This document shows positions 1 to 9,969 of a stretch of 64,000 bases of DNA, piece by piece. The stretch is from Pseudoscleropodium purum (lineage: Eukaryota > Streptophyta > Bryopsida > Hypnales > Brachytheciaceae), in assembly GCA_963969395.1 (NCBI GenBank), contig OZ017797.1, forward strand, positions 6,820,001 to 6,884,000, in the 5' to 3' direction. Each line of letters starts with the position of its first letter. The first letter of the stretch is position 1. The position numbers and the translations under genes are program-made. The notes under the pieces are model-generated. The model was given only the letters and a program-made list of their open reading frames with translations, did not search any database and was not told the origin of the DNA.

Positions 1-1060
1 TTTTCCATGCGTGAGTGTGGTGTCATGTCATCGGTCTGTGAAGCACGAATACAAGCATGCTAGTCGTTCATGGAGCTACGATAGAGTTCGCCTCTGTTTT
101 CAGTCCTCAGCAGGTCATTGCCCTAAAGTTTGTGATATTGGGAATGCAGTTTTTTTGGTCGACTTTTGTGAGGAAGAGGTCTTTTGCTGTTTCGATCTTG
201 AAGTTTTTGTGCTTTGAATGACGTCGTGGCATGCTGATTTCCAGCTTGAAGTTGGTGTGTTTTTCTTTTTGAAGTTTGATATCATTGCTGATCTTGTCTT
301 TTCCCCTTTTTTGCCTCTATTCAATCCTTATTGTTTCCTCCATATTTCTATGAGTTTGTTTTTTTCCGCACTCTTCTTGCGTCTCTTTTTTTCTCTCCGC
401 TTCTCTTCTCTGCTTCTCTTCCCTTCTCTCCGCTTCCCTTGCCTTCTCTTCCCTTTTCCTCTGTTCTCTTCTTTGTTGTGGTTTATTCTTGTTTCATTTT
501 CATTTTCGAAGTGATTCTTTCTTTCTTCTTTTCTTCGTTTTCGGGATGGGGAGGAGGGAGGGTGGTTGTTTTCCGCAGTGGAGGCTAGAATATGGAGTCG
601 GCATCCAGCAGAGAGAATTCGTGTCTACTCCATGCCAAGGAAGGAGCCCCAGCTGCGACTGTAATCTGAATCGTACCCAGTAGTGAGATTGACTCCCACA
701 AGGTGGTTATCGGAATCAAAAGCGACCGCGAGCTTCATTAAGCCTACATCAAGCCACGCGAGGAGCTGGGATTAGTAGTAGTGGTAGAGATACTGTAGTC
801 TCCTAGAGCAGAACGGCAGACTTGGATGGCAGACCCTGAAGAAGCTTTTCTCCCTGGGAATTCTCAGATTTAGTCGGGAGTTACAAGGGCAGGAGGTCGC
901 CAGGAGGACCATGGAGGAAGCATCAAACGTGAAGAATAGTCAGAGGGGCAGGCCATGCGTCTCCAGCTGGGCTTCCGGGGTTCCTGTTCAGATCTCCGAC
1001 TCTGTTTTTTTGTTTTTTTTAATCATGTTTCAAAACATCCAAGCCTTCGAAGAGGGCCAG
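1..1060. other. Intergenic, no gene recognised; pyrimidine-rich leader-like tract
   Basis: Base composition here is more balanced than in the AT-rich intergenic DNA further in. A strongly CT-rich tract on the + strand at about 360-480 resembles the 5' leader of a plant gene. The sequence from 540 to 1000 is GC-richer and could be transcribed. The open frames are short, low in complexity over the CT tract, and match no family I recognise. It may be the edge of a gene lying mostly outside the window. Confidence 0.3.
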
Positions 1061-1061
1061 G

Positions 1062-1215
1062 GAGGATTGACCCATGTGATGCCCCAAGTTTTACTATTTA
1101 AAAAAAACCTGGAATTTTTTATTTGCCACATATGAAAACATTTGCAAATTCTGATTTCATATTTGCAATCAGAGACCCCAAATGAAGCAGATGGGGTTTC
1201 TGCCTCATTATTAGT
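1062..1215 (+). repeat. Partial copy of the GGGAGGATTGACCC MITE family
   Basis: The segment starts with AGGGAGGATTGACCC (about 1068) and continues through a 'tttgccacatatgaaaacatttgcaaatt...catatttgcaatcagag' stretch. That stretch matches the interior of the complete element at 32.22-32.44 kb. The opposite terminal repeat is not evident here. Confidence 0.55.
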
Positions 1216-1904
1216 TTCTGCTCCGACAACTGAATTCGAACCCCCACAGACTGAGTTTCTCGGCAGGCAGGCTAGCATGGGTACGGTACTGTACTGTACA
1301 GTACAATAAGTACTCCAGGGTGAAGTATACTGGAGTTAACTCATGTTAGTACGCACACTTTATTTGGTAAACTCTTGAAGCTTGTAGCAAGGACAAACTG
1401 TGTTGACGACGAAGTTTGTTTAGCTCGCCTGTGTATACTTTTAGTTGCATAGGGAGACATTTGCTCAAGACTCACTCCGTTTAAAATAATACACAGTCTT
1501 TTTCAATAATTACTATATTGTTGTAACTCTCGTTGTTCATTTCTCTGTGTGTGTGGGGATGAAATCAAGTAGCAAAATCACTCATCAGATTGTGATCCCC
1601 ACCCCCTTTTCATTGGGAATCAGAGGATGGATTGGTGACTGGTGACTGGAAAATCATCCCTCTGAAATCGTCTTTTGTAGAAGACTTCCCCTTTTCACAA
1701 CAAAATTCCCAAGGATGAAGAATTGCACTTTTGTACTACACAGAAGGATTCCTTGTCATTCATCGGACTCAAAATATTCATGGTGGTCGTTTATGGGTTA
1801 AATAAGTGCACATTGAACAAAACATAGTGTTGTGCTTTAGATCAATAACCGCCTACCTATGTGACAATGATCAACAAAATGATGAGAATCAATGATCAAC
1901 TTTG
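1216..1904. other. Intergenic, nothing recognised
   Basis: AT-rich DNA without a supported gene. A short palindromic GTACGGTACTGTACTGTACAG-like run lies near 1280-1302. Confidence 0.4.
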
Positions 1905-3376
1905 TTAACCCCTAAAGGATCAAGTGACCACTCAAAGTACACAAGAAAATTTGGGTAGTTGCACACAAAGGCAATTTTGGTCAAATGTTCACAAAATTTT
2001 GATATAAGGTATGAATATGCACCCACTTGGAGGAAATATCTTTTTTTTTAAGATTGGGGGCCTAGATCAAAGTTAATCCCTATAATTCCTTGACTATGTT
2101 TTCCCCAAAACGCTCCAAAATTGCCATTTCTAATACAAGTTTTAAAATTTAGAAGAAAAAAAACCTTTTTAGACACATATAACCATAGTATACTAGTTTG
2201 AGAAGATGTGGAAAAAATTTCAGAAATTTGCACTATGTAGATTGCAAGATATTAGCATTTGAAGTAACAAAAATCATTTTTTTGTCACTGCAAAAAATCA
2301 GGCAATTGAACTTCACAAGGTCACATTTGTATGAAAAAATGTTCAAAATGATTGAAACTCTTTGCATTCATTCTTCAAGGCATGTTGGCTATATTCTTGA
2401 AAAATTTCAGATCATTTGAAATTGTACAACATACAAGAAAAAAATATTAAATAGAAAGATGTAGAGAATGGTTGAAAATACTAAAGTATTAACAATTTAT
2501 TTATGGAATTGAAAAATTCCAATTCCAATGGTTGTAATATTGTAATAAAAAAATCTTCACCTTTTTTTTTAATTCTTTTCCAAAAATGTTGAAAATTGAG
2601 TTTAATAAAAGACTTCAAAGTTTATTTAGGAGTAGAGAATCCATAACTACCTGTATACTAAAATACCTCATAACTTTTGATTCATTGATCAAAATGAAAT
2701 GACCCAAAACTTTTAATGTATATATAAATCTAAAAAAACACTTTTAAATTTTTTTTTTGAAAAAAATGATTTTTTCAGATCTGAGTGGACTGCCCAAGTT
2801 GAGAAACAAACTATATATTAGGCTATAACTTTTGACTCATGTTTTCAAATGTCCTAAAATTTAGTGCACATGAAAGATATTCCTCTACACTTTCTATCAA
2901 AATTTGGGCTGAAAATATAGAGATCTCTAGTCACATGTACCTGCTCAAAATTTCTATGTTGCCAAAAAATGCAACTTGGTCCTTTAGGGGTTAAGCTACC
3001 CTAAATATAATTTGGGACAACTTAGGCCCCATATGTAGAACTCCTCCTCTACTCTTGAATTTGGAAGGTATGCAACTAACCGTGATATAGGATGCAATTG
3101 TCCCAAAGAATAACCACTTGTAGTGCAAAAATCTCACTCTCGGATTAGCCAAAGTTTGCTAAACTTGTCAAGCAAGGTCAAAAAAAGAATTCTTCTAACT
3201 TCAAATGTTACAATCAAAGTTTCTAAAAAATTTCCACGCACTCTTATAGTAGTCTAGTACAAATTTAAATAGTTGGATTTTTTTTAAATCTTTATAAAAA
3301 AGAAGTTTTCACTAACCTAAAATTTAGTAGTTGTTAACAATTTTTCTTGAAATGCTCCTTGGTCCTTTAGGGATTA
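1905..3376 (+). mobile_element. TTAA-ended element, outer copy, split by an inner copy
   Basis: The outer ends are TTAACCCCTAAAGGATC at 1905 and GGTCCTTTAGGGATTAA ending at 3376, an imperfect terminal inverted repeat. A second element with the same kind of ends lies inside at 2073-2994. Without it the outer element would be about 550 bp. No coding capacity is visible, so it is non-autonomous. TTAA at both extreme ends suggests a TTAA-targeting (piggyBac-like) superfamily, but TTAA could instead belong to the inverted repeat. Confidence 0.5.
2073..2994 (+). mobile_element. TTAA-ended non-autonomous element, inner copy
   Basis: The left end is TTAATCCCTATAATTCC and the right end CCTTTAGGGGTTAA. 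The interior aligns over nearly its whole length with 57017-57968: 'cttgactatgtttt', then 'ttgcaagatattagcatttg', then 'cttcacaaggtcacattt'. It also aligns, in reverse orientation, with the element split at 46192-49974. It is about 920 bp with no ORF of note. Confidence 0.65.
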
Positions 3377-4884
3377 ATCTTCACAAAGATGGACATATAA
3401 CTATAAAAATAAAAGAACTCAAAATTTCTTTACTATGTATGTTTCTATTTTGTGACTATATATTCTTGAATTTTTAAATTTAAATTTTCAAAGATAAAAT
3501 TATAAGCCCTCTATAAGTTATAGAATTTTCAATCTTTTTTGTACAAAAAATCAAATTACCAATGATTTTTAAAGGAAAAAAATAAAGAAAACTCATATCA
3601 AATACAAAATTCTTTCAAGAAATTTGAAAATTTCTCCGTAGATGTATATGATAGTATGGAATATCATGGAGTAATAATATTTACCATACATTTTTATAAT
3701 TGAAAAATCAAGACACTACGATTATAGACCCTAATATAGATTTGCAATAAATCATTGAATTCTAGAAATTGTCAAACCTTTGAGTTGAAGTAGAAACCAA
3801 AATTCAATAACTACATTTTATTGGTTGGGCCTAAATTCAAAAAAAGATCATTTTATGGTCAAATTCACACTAAGAGCAAAATGCTTGAAGTTACTAAATT
3901 ACATTACATAGTGATCCATGAATTTGGCATTTTTTATGTAGAGAAGTTAAAATATACTACAACAAGGGAATATCCAATTTCATTCACTTAATATGTATTC
4001 AAGCAAGTTTGCCCAATAAATTGGATGAAAATTCATCTTTTTTTTCCATCCAAATAGACTTCCTTGAAATCATCCAAAGGTCACAAAATATTTTGTAAAG
4101 TATTTATGGTTATCCTTCCAATAAATAGTTCTTTCAAAAAAAGACCTATGTACTCATTTGAGATTTTTGTTTTGAATGTTTTTATCAAATGAAAAAGTGG
4201 AAGTTTCCTATTTGAAACATTAGGGTGTACATGATTGTACAATGTTGAGTGTGATTCAAATGTTTTCCATCCAATGAAGAAATAACATGTATATTAGATT
4301 TGTAATTGATGTTGAGTGCATACGGTTTTCAGTATACACTAAACACTCAGAAGTAGTGGGCAATGCCACCACTGCCATGGCAATGTTCATCAATGGCTTC
4401 AAAAAATTGATTTCCAAGCCATTATGCATTTACAAATGTGATTATTGGACTTTCAATTCTAAACTACAACAAAATAATCAGAAGTGATCAAACAAAGTAG
4501 AAAAAACTAAAAAAGGAGAACCTCAGTTCTTAATTTCATCAAAAGTTAAGAAAACGATTTTGAATGTCAAAATCAAGTTATGAAGGATAGGATTTTTAAT
4601 AATTTCTCCATGTATGAGTGGATGGAATCACCAATTCAAAAGTCATAAAAATAAAACAAAATAAATATGTAGACACTTGCAAATGTTGAATGAATGTACA
4701 TACATATCAATAGATGAAAATCATCTATAATCTAACTACATAATTTTGTCACCACATTGATGATTTGCAAAAAATAATTCCATTCTTCATAAAACAAGGT
4801 AGTCTTCTCTAGAAGCAACCATGCTCTAAAAGTGACTAGTATCGCAAAGGTACATTTTGCTTTCTTCAATGTAGATCTCCTCAA
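3377..4884. other. AT-rich intergenic, nothing recognised
   Basis: Very AT-rich sequence with short random frames. There is no recognisable transposon end or gene until the start of the plastid gene at 4974. Confidence 0.4.
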
Positions 4885-4973
4885 ATGTACACCCGTGCTT
4901 TATTATTCCAAGCCTCTACAAGTCTCTTTCCTGATCACTCGCTGAACACTGAGCAGTACGGGTGGCGAGCAAG

Positions 4974-7497
4974 ATGGCGATGGCATCGGGAGCAATCACA
5001 GCGACCTTATCTGCATTCCCACAAGCGTCCCTTTCTTCGACATCTACTGGCCCATCGCTGTGTCACAGCTCCCGTTCCTGGTCGCCTCCGATATCTTGGT
5101 GTCTTCATCTTGCCCCAGAATTTGGCTCCTCGCGCTTGCAATCGGTATGTCGCTCCCATTTGTGTGTGTTGTGTAAATATTCTCGTTCGAAAATCAAAGA
5201 CGATTCCAATGCAACAGAGAATGCGTTATTTAGATACCATTTGCAAAAGTTATCAGGGTTCAAAGTCTTATTGGTCTTTACTGTGAATTATGATGTCTAG
5301 GTCGTTTACATCCTCAAGATTCATGTATTATCGTCGTACGAGTTTTCGGTGGGTCGCATTTAGGTAAGTGTGGTTCAGGGTTTTAGAGTTTAGGGTTTGC
5401 ATTGCGTGGTTTGGAGTCTGAATTCGCGGTGGTGAGGTACAGTGGGATAGAAGCTTACCGTTTACAAAAGTTGTAAGGGCTTAAAGTACAGTTATTGGTA
5501 TATAATTTGAATTCTGATGATGAGGTGGTGCACATTCTCAAAATTAACATATTATTGTCGTGCGAGTTTTGGAGGGTCGCATTTAGGTAAGTGAGGTTTA
5601 GGGTTTAAGGTTTACCTTAAACATTTGCCTGGTTTGGAATTTGAATTTGCTGTTGTTGAGGTTCAGGGGGGAAGACGACGAGGGGAAGTGCGGGCGGCGA
5701 AGGGATTTGGGGATTTGGTACAGAAGAAGAAGAGAGGAGCTGGTGCGGAGGTTGGGAAGACGAAAGGGGAGTCTCTGAGTTGTCCTTGTGGAGGCGGGGA
5801 GGATCGGCGGGAGTATGGGGATTGCTGTGCGCGTTATCATGGTGGTGTTGTGGAGCCAGATGCGGTGACGCTAATGAGTAAGGTCTTCTTGGATTTTCCA
5901 CGCCGTGATCTAATTTCTTGTGAACATGCGAGTTTGATGAAGTCGGTCAATTTTAGGTTTGCGCAAGGTAGAGATTACTAGTAGGGTCACGAAAACCGTT
6001 TTAACATATGTAAGAGGGTGAATTTTGGGACATCTGCGGAGCTGGAATATATTGACATTATTCTATAAGATCTTTTCTTTTAATGTTGGATATTCACGTC
6101 GTGACCTAAGTTTTTGAAAATGCGAGTTTAATGGAATTGGTCAAATTTAGGTTTGCTTAAGGTATTGGCTACCATTTGCATCACTTTAATCATTTGAACA
6201 TATGTAAGCGGGCGAGATATATGGAGCTGGAATGCATTGACATTATTGAATAAGATCTTTTCTCGTATGTTGGATTTTGCACGCCGTGACCTACTATCTT
6301 GTGAAGTTGTGAATTCGATGAGATTGGTAATATTTAGGTTTGCGGAAGGTACAGGATACCATCTACATCACTTGAATCCTTCTAACCAACATGTAAGAGA
6401 GTGCTTTCATCGGAAGATCGCTGTAGAGCTCACTGGTGAGATCACTTTGGGTACAAGAGCCAAAGTATCTTGAAACCAATTTTTTCTCCCTCAATGTCTG
6501 AATTTCTTATGCAATCATTCAAAATGGGAGATTGTTGACCACTGTTGAAGAAATAATGTACATTCCCATTTTAAAGATCAATGGCTATAGACATCTAGCC
6601 AAGTCATGCTTAAATCCAACTTATTAACTGAAAGGAAACCAATTATTTTGGATGAGACGAGTTGCTGTTGGTAGCAGGGGTCAGTCATTGGGAGACGGGA
6701 TCAGGCCCCTAACTATTTCAGTATCCTCTACCTCATGCAGAAGCAAGATTCAGTGCGTATGCGAGGAGCAAGGTAGACTACGTTGTCAGGACGACTCACC
6801 CTGACAATCCTGACTTTCGAGGTATGCTTTTTCCCTTACAGCTCTTTCAGTCCACTTTTGAAATTCCTCCGCTTTTGATACTTGGGTGGCCGAGCTCAGG
6901 TTGAGCAATGTTTGAGTTTCTTAATAGTAGCGAGTTTAGTTTTGGATTCGAATTCTTGATCATGGAGTGGGCTGATGTGATGCAGGTAAGGACGAACTTG
7001 CGGCCGACGTTCGTTCCACTTGCGAACAATTAAGGTTCACCAGACTTGAGATCCTTGAGTCTGAGTCCACCTCAGAGGATGAGGTAGAAACCCTAACTAA
7101 TCAAACACTAAAGCTGTCTACCCATATTCTTCATGCTCTCATTCAGCTCAATTCTGTACCTGTGCTAGCTCGTCTATGGAATTTACAAACCGTGTTAAGT
7201 TTGGCTCGTGTTTACAATCTGTTGTGATAGTAACATTCTCATTTACAACAGGCTTTCGTGTCGTTTCGAGTGACTTATGCGGTTGCTAAAGGAGGAAGAG
7301 CGGGAGACAAGCAGTTTCTAGTTGAGAAGAGTCGGTTTGTGAAGGAAGGCGATCGATGGCTGTATGTTGAACGCATCCCCATATCTCAAGCTTCAGAAGC
7401 TGCATGGTTGAATTCCACCACTCCTAACTACGTTAACCCTAAGATAGATCGAAAATCTTTCAAGTCTCAACCTGGTTTGGCACCCCGAAAGCCTTGA
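4974..7497 (+). CDS. Plastid-targeted SEC-C / NTF2-like protein (YchJ, UPF0225 family)
   Basis: Five exons: 4974-5144, 5667-5877, 6741-6821, 6986-7083 and 7252-7497, giving 268 residues. All introns are GT-AG and phases agree throughout. Residues 1-57 (start MAMASGAITATLSAF, Ser/Ala-rich) look like a chloroplast transit peptide. Residues 96-115 carry the SEC-C zinc motif CPCGGG...YGDCCARYHGG (Cys96, Cys98, Cys110, Cys111, His115). The YchJ signature follows, LMKARFSAYA...DYVVRTTHP, split by intron 2. The last exon holds the second half of the NTF2-like fold, VSFRVTYAV...EKSRFVKEGDRWLYVE. Bacterial YchJ proteins are uncharacterised; the SEC-C motif of SecA binds zinc and SecB or ribosomes, so a plastid proteostasis role is only a suggestion. 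Upstream in-frame GTG at 4962 is not used; 4974 is the first ATG of this frame. Confidence 0.88.
5238..5666 (+). repeat. Tandem duplication in intron 1 of the YchJ-like gene
   Basis: Unit 1 (about 5238-5440) and unit 2 (about 5463-5666) share 'gggtcgcatttaggtaagtg', 'cctcaagattcatgtattatcgtcg'-like and 'ggtttggag/aatt(c/t)gaatt' blocks. Unit 2 ends in the real acceptor gaggttcag before exon 2. Unit 1 ends in the equivalent gaggtacag, a fossil or alternative acceptor. Confidence 0.7.
5889..6400 (+). repeat. Three tandem ~185-197 bp units in intron 2 of the YchJ-like gene
   Basis: Units begin at about 5889, 6086 and 6270, each opening with ttggat(a/t)tt.cacg(c/t)cgtgacct. Each continues through 'tttaggtttgcg.aaggta' and 'aacatatgtaag.gggcga'. 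They differ from one another, so the duplication is not recent. Intron 2 is the longest intron of the gene for this reason. Confidence 0.75.
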
Positions 7498-7603
7498 TGT
7501 GAACTTCCTAGTTTGCACAGTGGGGTCCAATAATCTTAAGAATTTTTCTCACCTTGTTTGTTACTTAGAAGAAGTATGCACATTCACCTGCTAATTACAA
7601 CCA

Positions 7604-7852
7604 ATGTACAATGCCTCCTCCCATAACTTTGTAGCCACGTCATGCTCCTATCCTACGTCTATCTTCATTTCTTATAGGCGCAATAACACATTTGAACGCT
7701 TGATTGATCACTACCTCATACAAAGCCGGCGGCGCCCTTTTGTGTTCGCCGGTCGGCCAGCACAGGTTCTAACCTTCTCCCATGTCCGGTCTCTCAACAC
7801 ATTACCCTTCCATCTCTACTCTGCGTTCAACCTGATCGATTGGGGAGTATAG
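7604..7852 (+). pseudogene. Possible exon relic of an NAD-dependent epimerase/CSP41-like protein
   Basis: An acceptor-like ttcttatag precedes a frame reading NNTFERLIDHY...RRRPFVF...AQVLTFSHVRSL. The spacing of 'RPhxhxG...Q...HV+xL' resembles the segment of CSP41-type RNA-binding epimerases before the third part of the fold. There is no matching upstream NAD-binding segment, and the frame ends in TAG within the window. It could equally be chance. GC is higher than in the flanks. Confidence 0.2.
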
Positions 7853-8300
7853 TCCGACCGCTGTACAAGACACTCTGACCGGTAACAAACCTTATGGTTC
7901 TAATCCATGGAAATTCAGTACCCATGCTGTTTTCACGATCTATTCCTCATTACAGTCCGGCAGAGTTTGTCACATTTTTATGTAGACATTGGTTCATATC
8001 AACATCAGTTTCATGTCATTGTTGTTTTGTTTCAACAATGTTGCATTCCTATTCTTCACCGTTTGGGCATCATTTTGCATGGAGATTCTTGATGTCCTAA
8101 ACAATTTGAGATTGAGTTCGATCACCTTCAAATTTGGTTCTTGATTGAAATTCGGTTGGAAGATTTGATAATTCAATTCAAACTCGCTCCAACATGTGCT
8201 GAGTTTTTCACTTCTCATTTCATTTGTTTGTTTTATTTTGCTAGGGGTTTATAGTTCAATGCTTATAGGATTTGGTTTGTCTTAAATTTCACTCACAATG
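7853..8300. other. Intergenic, nothing recognised
   Basis: Moderately AT-rich with short frames and no family resemblance. It separates the possible epimerase relic from the transposase relic. Confidence 0.4.
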
Positions 8301-8304
8301 AGGA

Positions 8305-9125
8305 TAAGAATATTGAGTACAAAAGAGGGAGCTCTAGTAGTTAGAATGCAACAAATTGGGATGATTTGTGAGGACTTTGTCAAGAAAATGAGCATTTCAT
8401 GTTTCATTGTTTCTATTGTTTGAAGGTGTCCATTTGCATACTCAAAAATCAAGCCATAGGCCTTAGAAGTTGACTAATCATATATTGAAGGCTTGATCTC
8501 ATCTCATAATACAATAAAAGCTTATATACATAGGTTTGGCTTTGGGAACCACACTACTCTAAAAAAAATAGTATCTTAGCATATAAAACAAAGCAAAAAG
8601 ATTAGTATTTGTCCAAACAATTGCATTGGATAGAAGAAGATTGGAACAAAGGTATATGGATTGAGAAGTTGCCATTTGGACTTGGAAAGAACTCTCAACA
8701 AATTAAGATATGGTAGAAGGCACATGAGAAATATGCATGGAATTGCCTAGTATCCAATTTTGAGTTTGGCCAAATATATGTGATGGTTTGAGGTGCCTTT
8801 GCAAGTTTTGACAAAGTCCTTTTGTCATTATGCCTGAAGGTGAAAGAAGTGCAATTGATTTTGTTCATAACATTTATGAGGGTACATTGAGTGGTTTCTA
8901 TTTCATGCACAATCGACCTCATGACCTCATACTTATGGAAGATGGTTCACCAATCCATCACACCTTGAAATTTTAACAAAAAGTGACATCACTAGATGGT
9001 AGATAGTGCATAAAAAAAATTCACATTGTCATATGATTTTGAATTTTACATTAATATATTTGTAATGATGTTCAGTCATTTTTCACTAAGATCCAATGAA
9101 ATTTGCAATATGGAAATCTATTTGG
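8305..9125 (+). pseudogene. Decayed Tc1-type transposase
   Basis: Read across several frames, the segment aligns block by block with the transposase at 47.8-49.1 kb. A helix-turn-helix remnant lies at about 8310-8440. At 8600-8710 it reads IGWIEEDWNKGIW and KNSQQIKIW, against CGWTIKEWERVVW and KNSRQVHIW in the better copy. At 8750-8800 it reads VMV*GAFASF against LMIWSAFVGG, and at 8925-8965 LMEDGSPIHH against LMEDGTPIHH. A weak NPMKFAIWKS near 9090 may be the remains of NPIENLWKI. Many stops and at least one frameshift are present, and no terminal inverted repeats were found, so this is old and immobile. Confidence 0.75.
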
Positions 9126-9960
9126 AAATCTAAAACTCAAAAATGGATAGACTTCCAAAAAAGTGTTGAATTAGCATGTGCCTAAGCATGTGCTTTCGCA
9201 CAACCAAAAGTTTTTTTCTATTGTAATTGCAACATTGATTTCAATGTAGATGACATCTTTCATTTCACTAGTCTTGAGTGTGAATCTAACCAGCATTATT
9301 GCAATGTAATGACTTTGATGTAGCATATGCAAGCAACCTTGATAAAATGGACTGCACTGAAGTATAAACTTTTCCTACAAGGCAACTACACCAGGGAACT
9401 TTACCCACAACAATCCTTACAGATTCTCACCTAAAATGTGCAAAATCTAAACATTGAGAGTTCAGAGGGTGCTTGGAGGACACCTTCAATCAGCACATTG
9501 AAAATCATGATTTATTCCTGTAGTAATTAACATTGCAAGCTAAAACACTTGAGAAATGTTTTTCAATTACGAACAAGACTCAGCAAAAGTTGAAGCAGAC
9601 TAATACTAGAAACTACTTTAAGATGCTTATTCTGAATGCTTCTGGCTGTATACACCTTACTCAAAGCTATTATACTCGTGAGCACAACAAGCAGATGACA
9701 AAGATGAGTCTCACCAAAAATGACCTAAAACCTTCTTTGTATTCTTGTGTGATAAAATTTGCAAAGAATTCAAAAATTCACCTCTACCATTTGTAGTAAC
9801 CTTGCAACAAAATTGGAGTAGCCGTGAAATTCTCTTCAAGTTGGGAGTCTCTTCACTACCTCTCTTTAATTTCTGGACCGCAAGACAGGTTACCCACCAT
9901 GATGATCCTACACTAAGCCCCCCTTTGGGGGCAAAGAATCCGAGCTTCACAAGACGGTAC
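9126..9960. other. Intergenic / 3' flank of the uncoupling protein gene
   Basis: AT-rich sequence without a recognised gene. The part nearest 9970 is probably the 3' untranslated region of the minus-strand uncoupling protein gene. No clear plant polyadenylation element can be singled out. Confidence 0.35.
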
Positions 9961-9969
9961 TCGATTCTC

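Noticed and set aside
218..588. Plus-strand frames rich in Phe/Leu/Ser
   Set aside because: Direct translation of a CT-rich tract; no domain, and composition explains the length.
1218..1245. TTCGAACCCCC resembling a tRNA T-arm (reverse strand)
   Set aside because: No acceptor stem, D-arm or anticodon arm can be folded around it; it adjoins a MITE fragment.
5598..5901. Minus-strand frames rich in Pro/Ser/His
   Set aside because: Antisense to exon 2 of the YchJ-like gene; low complexity.
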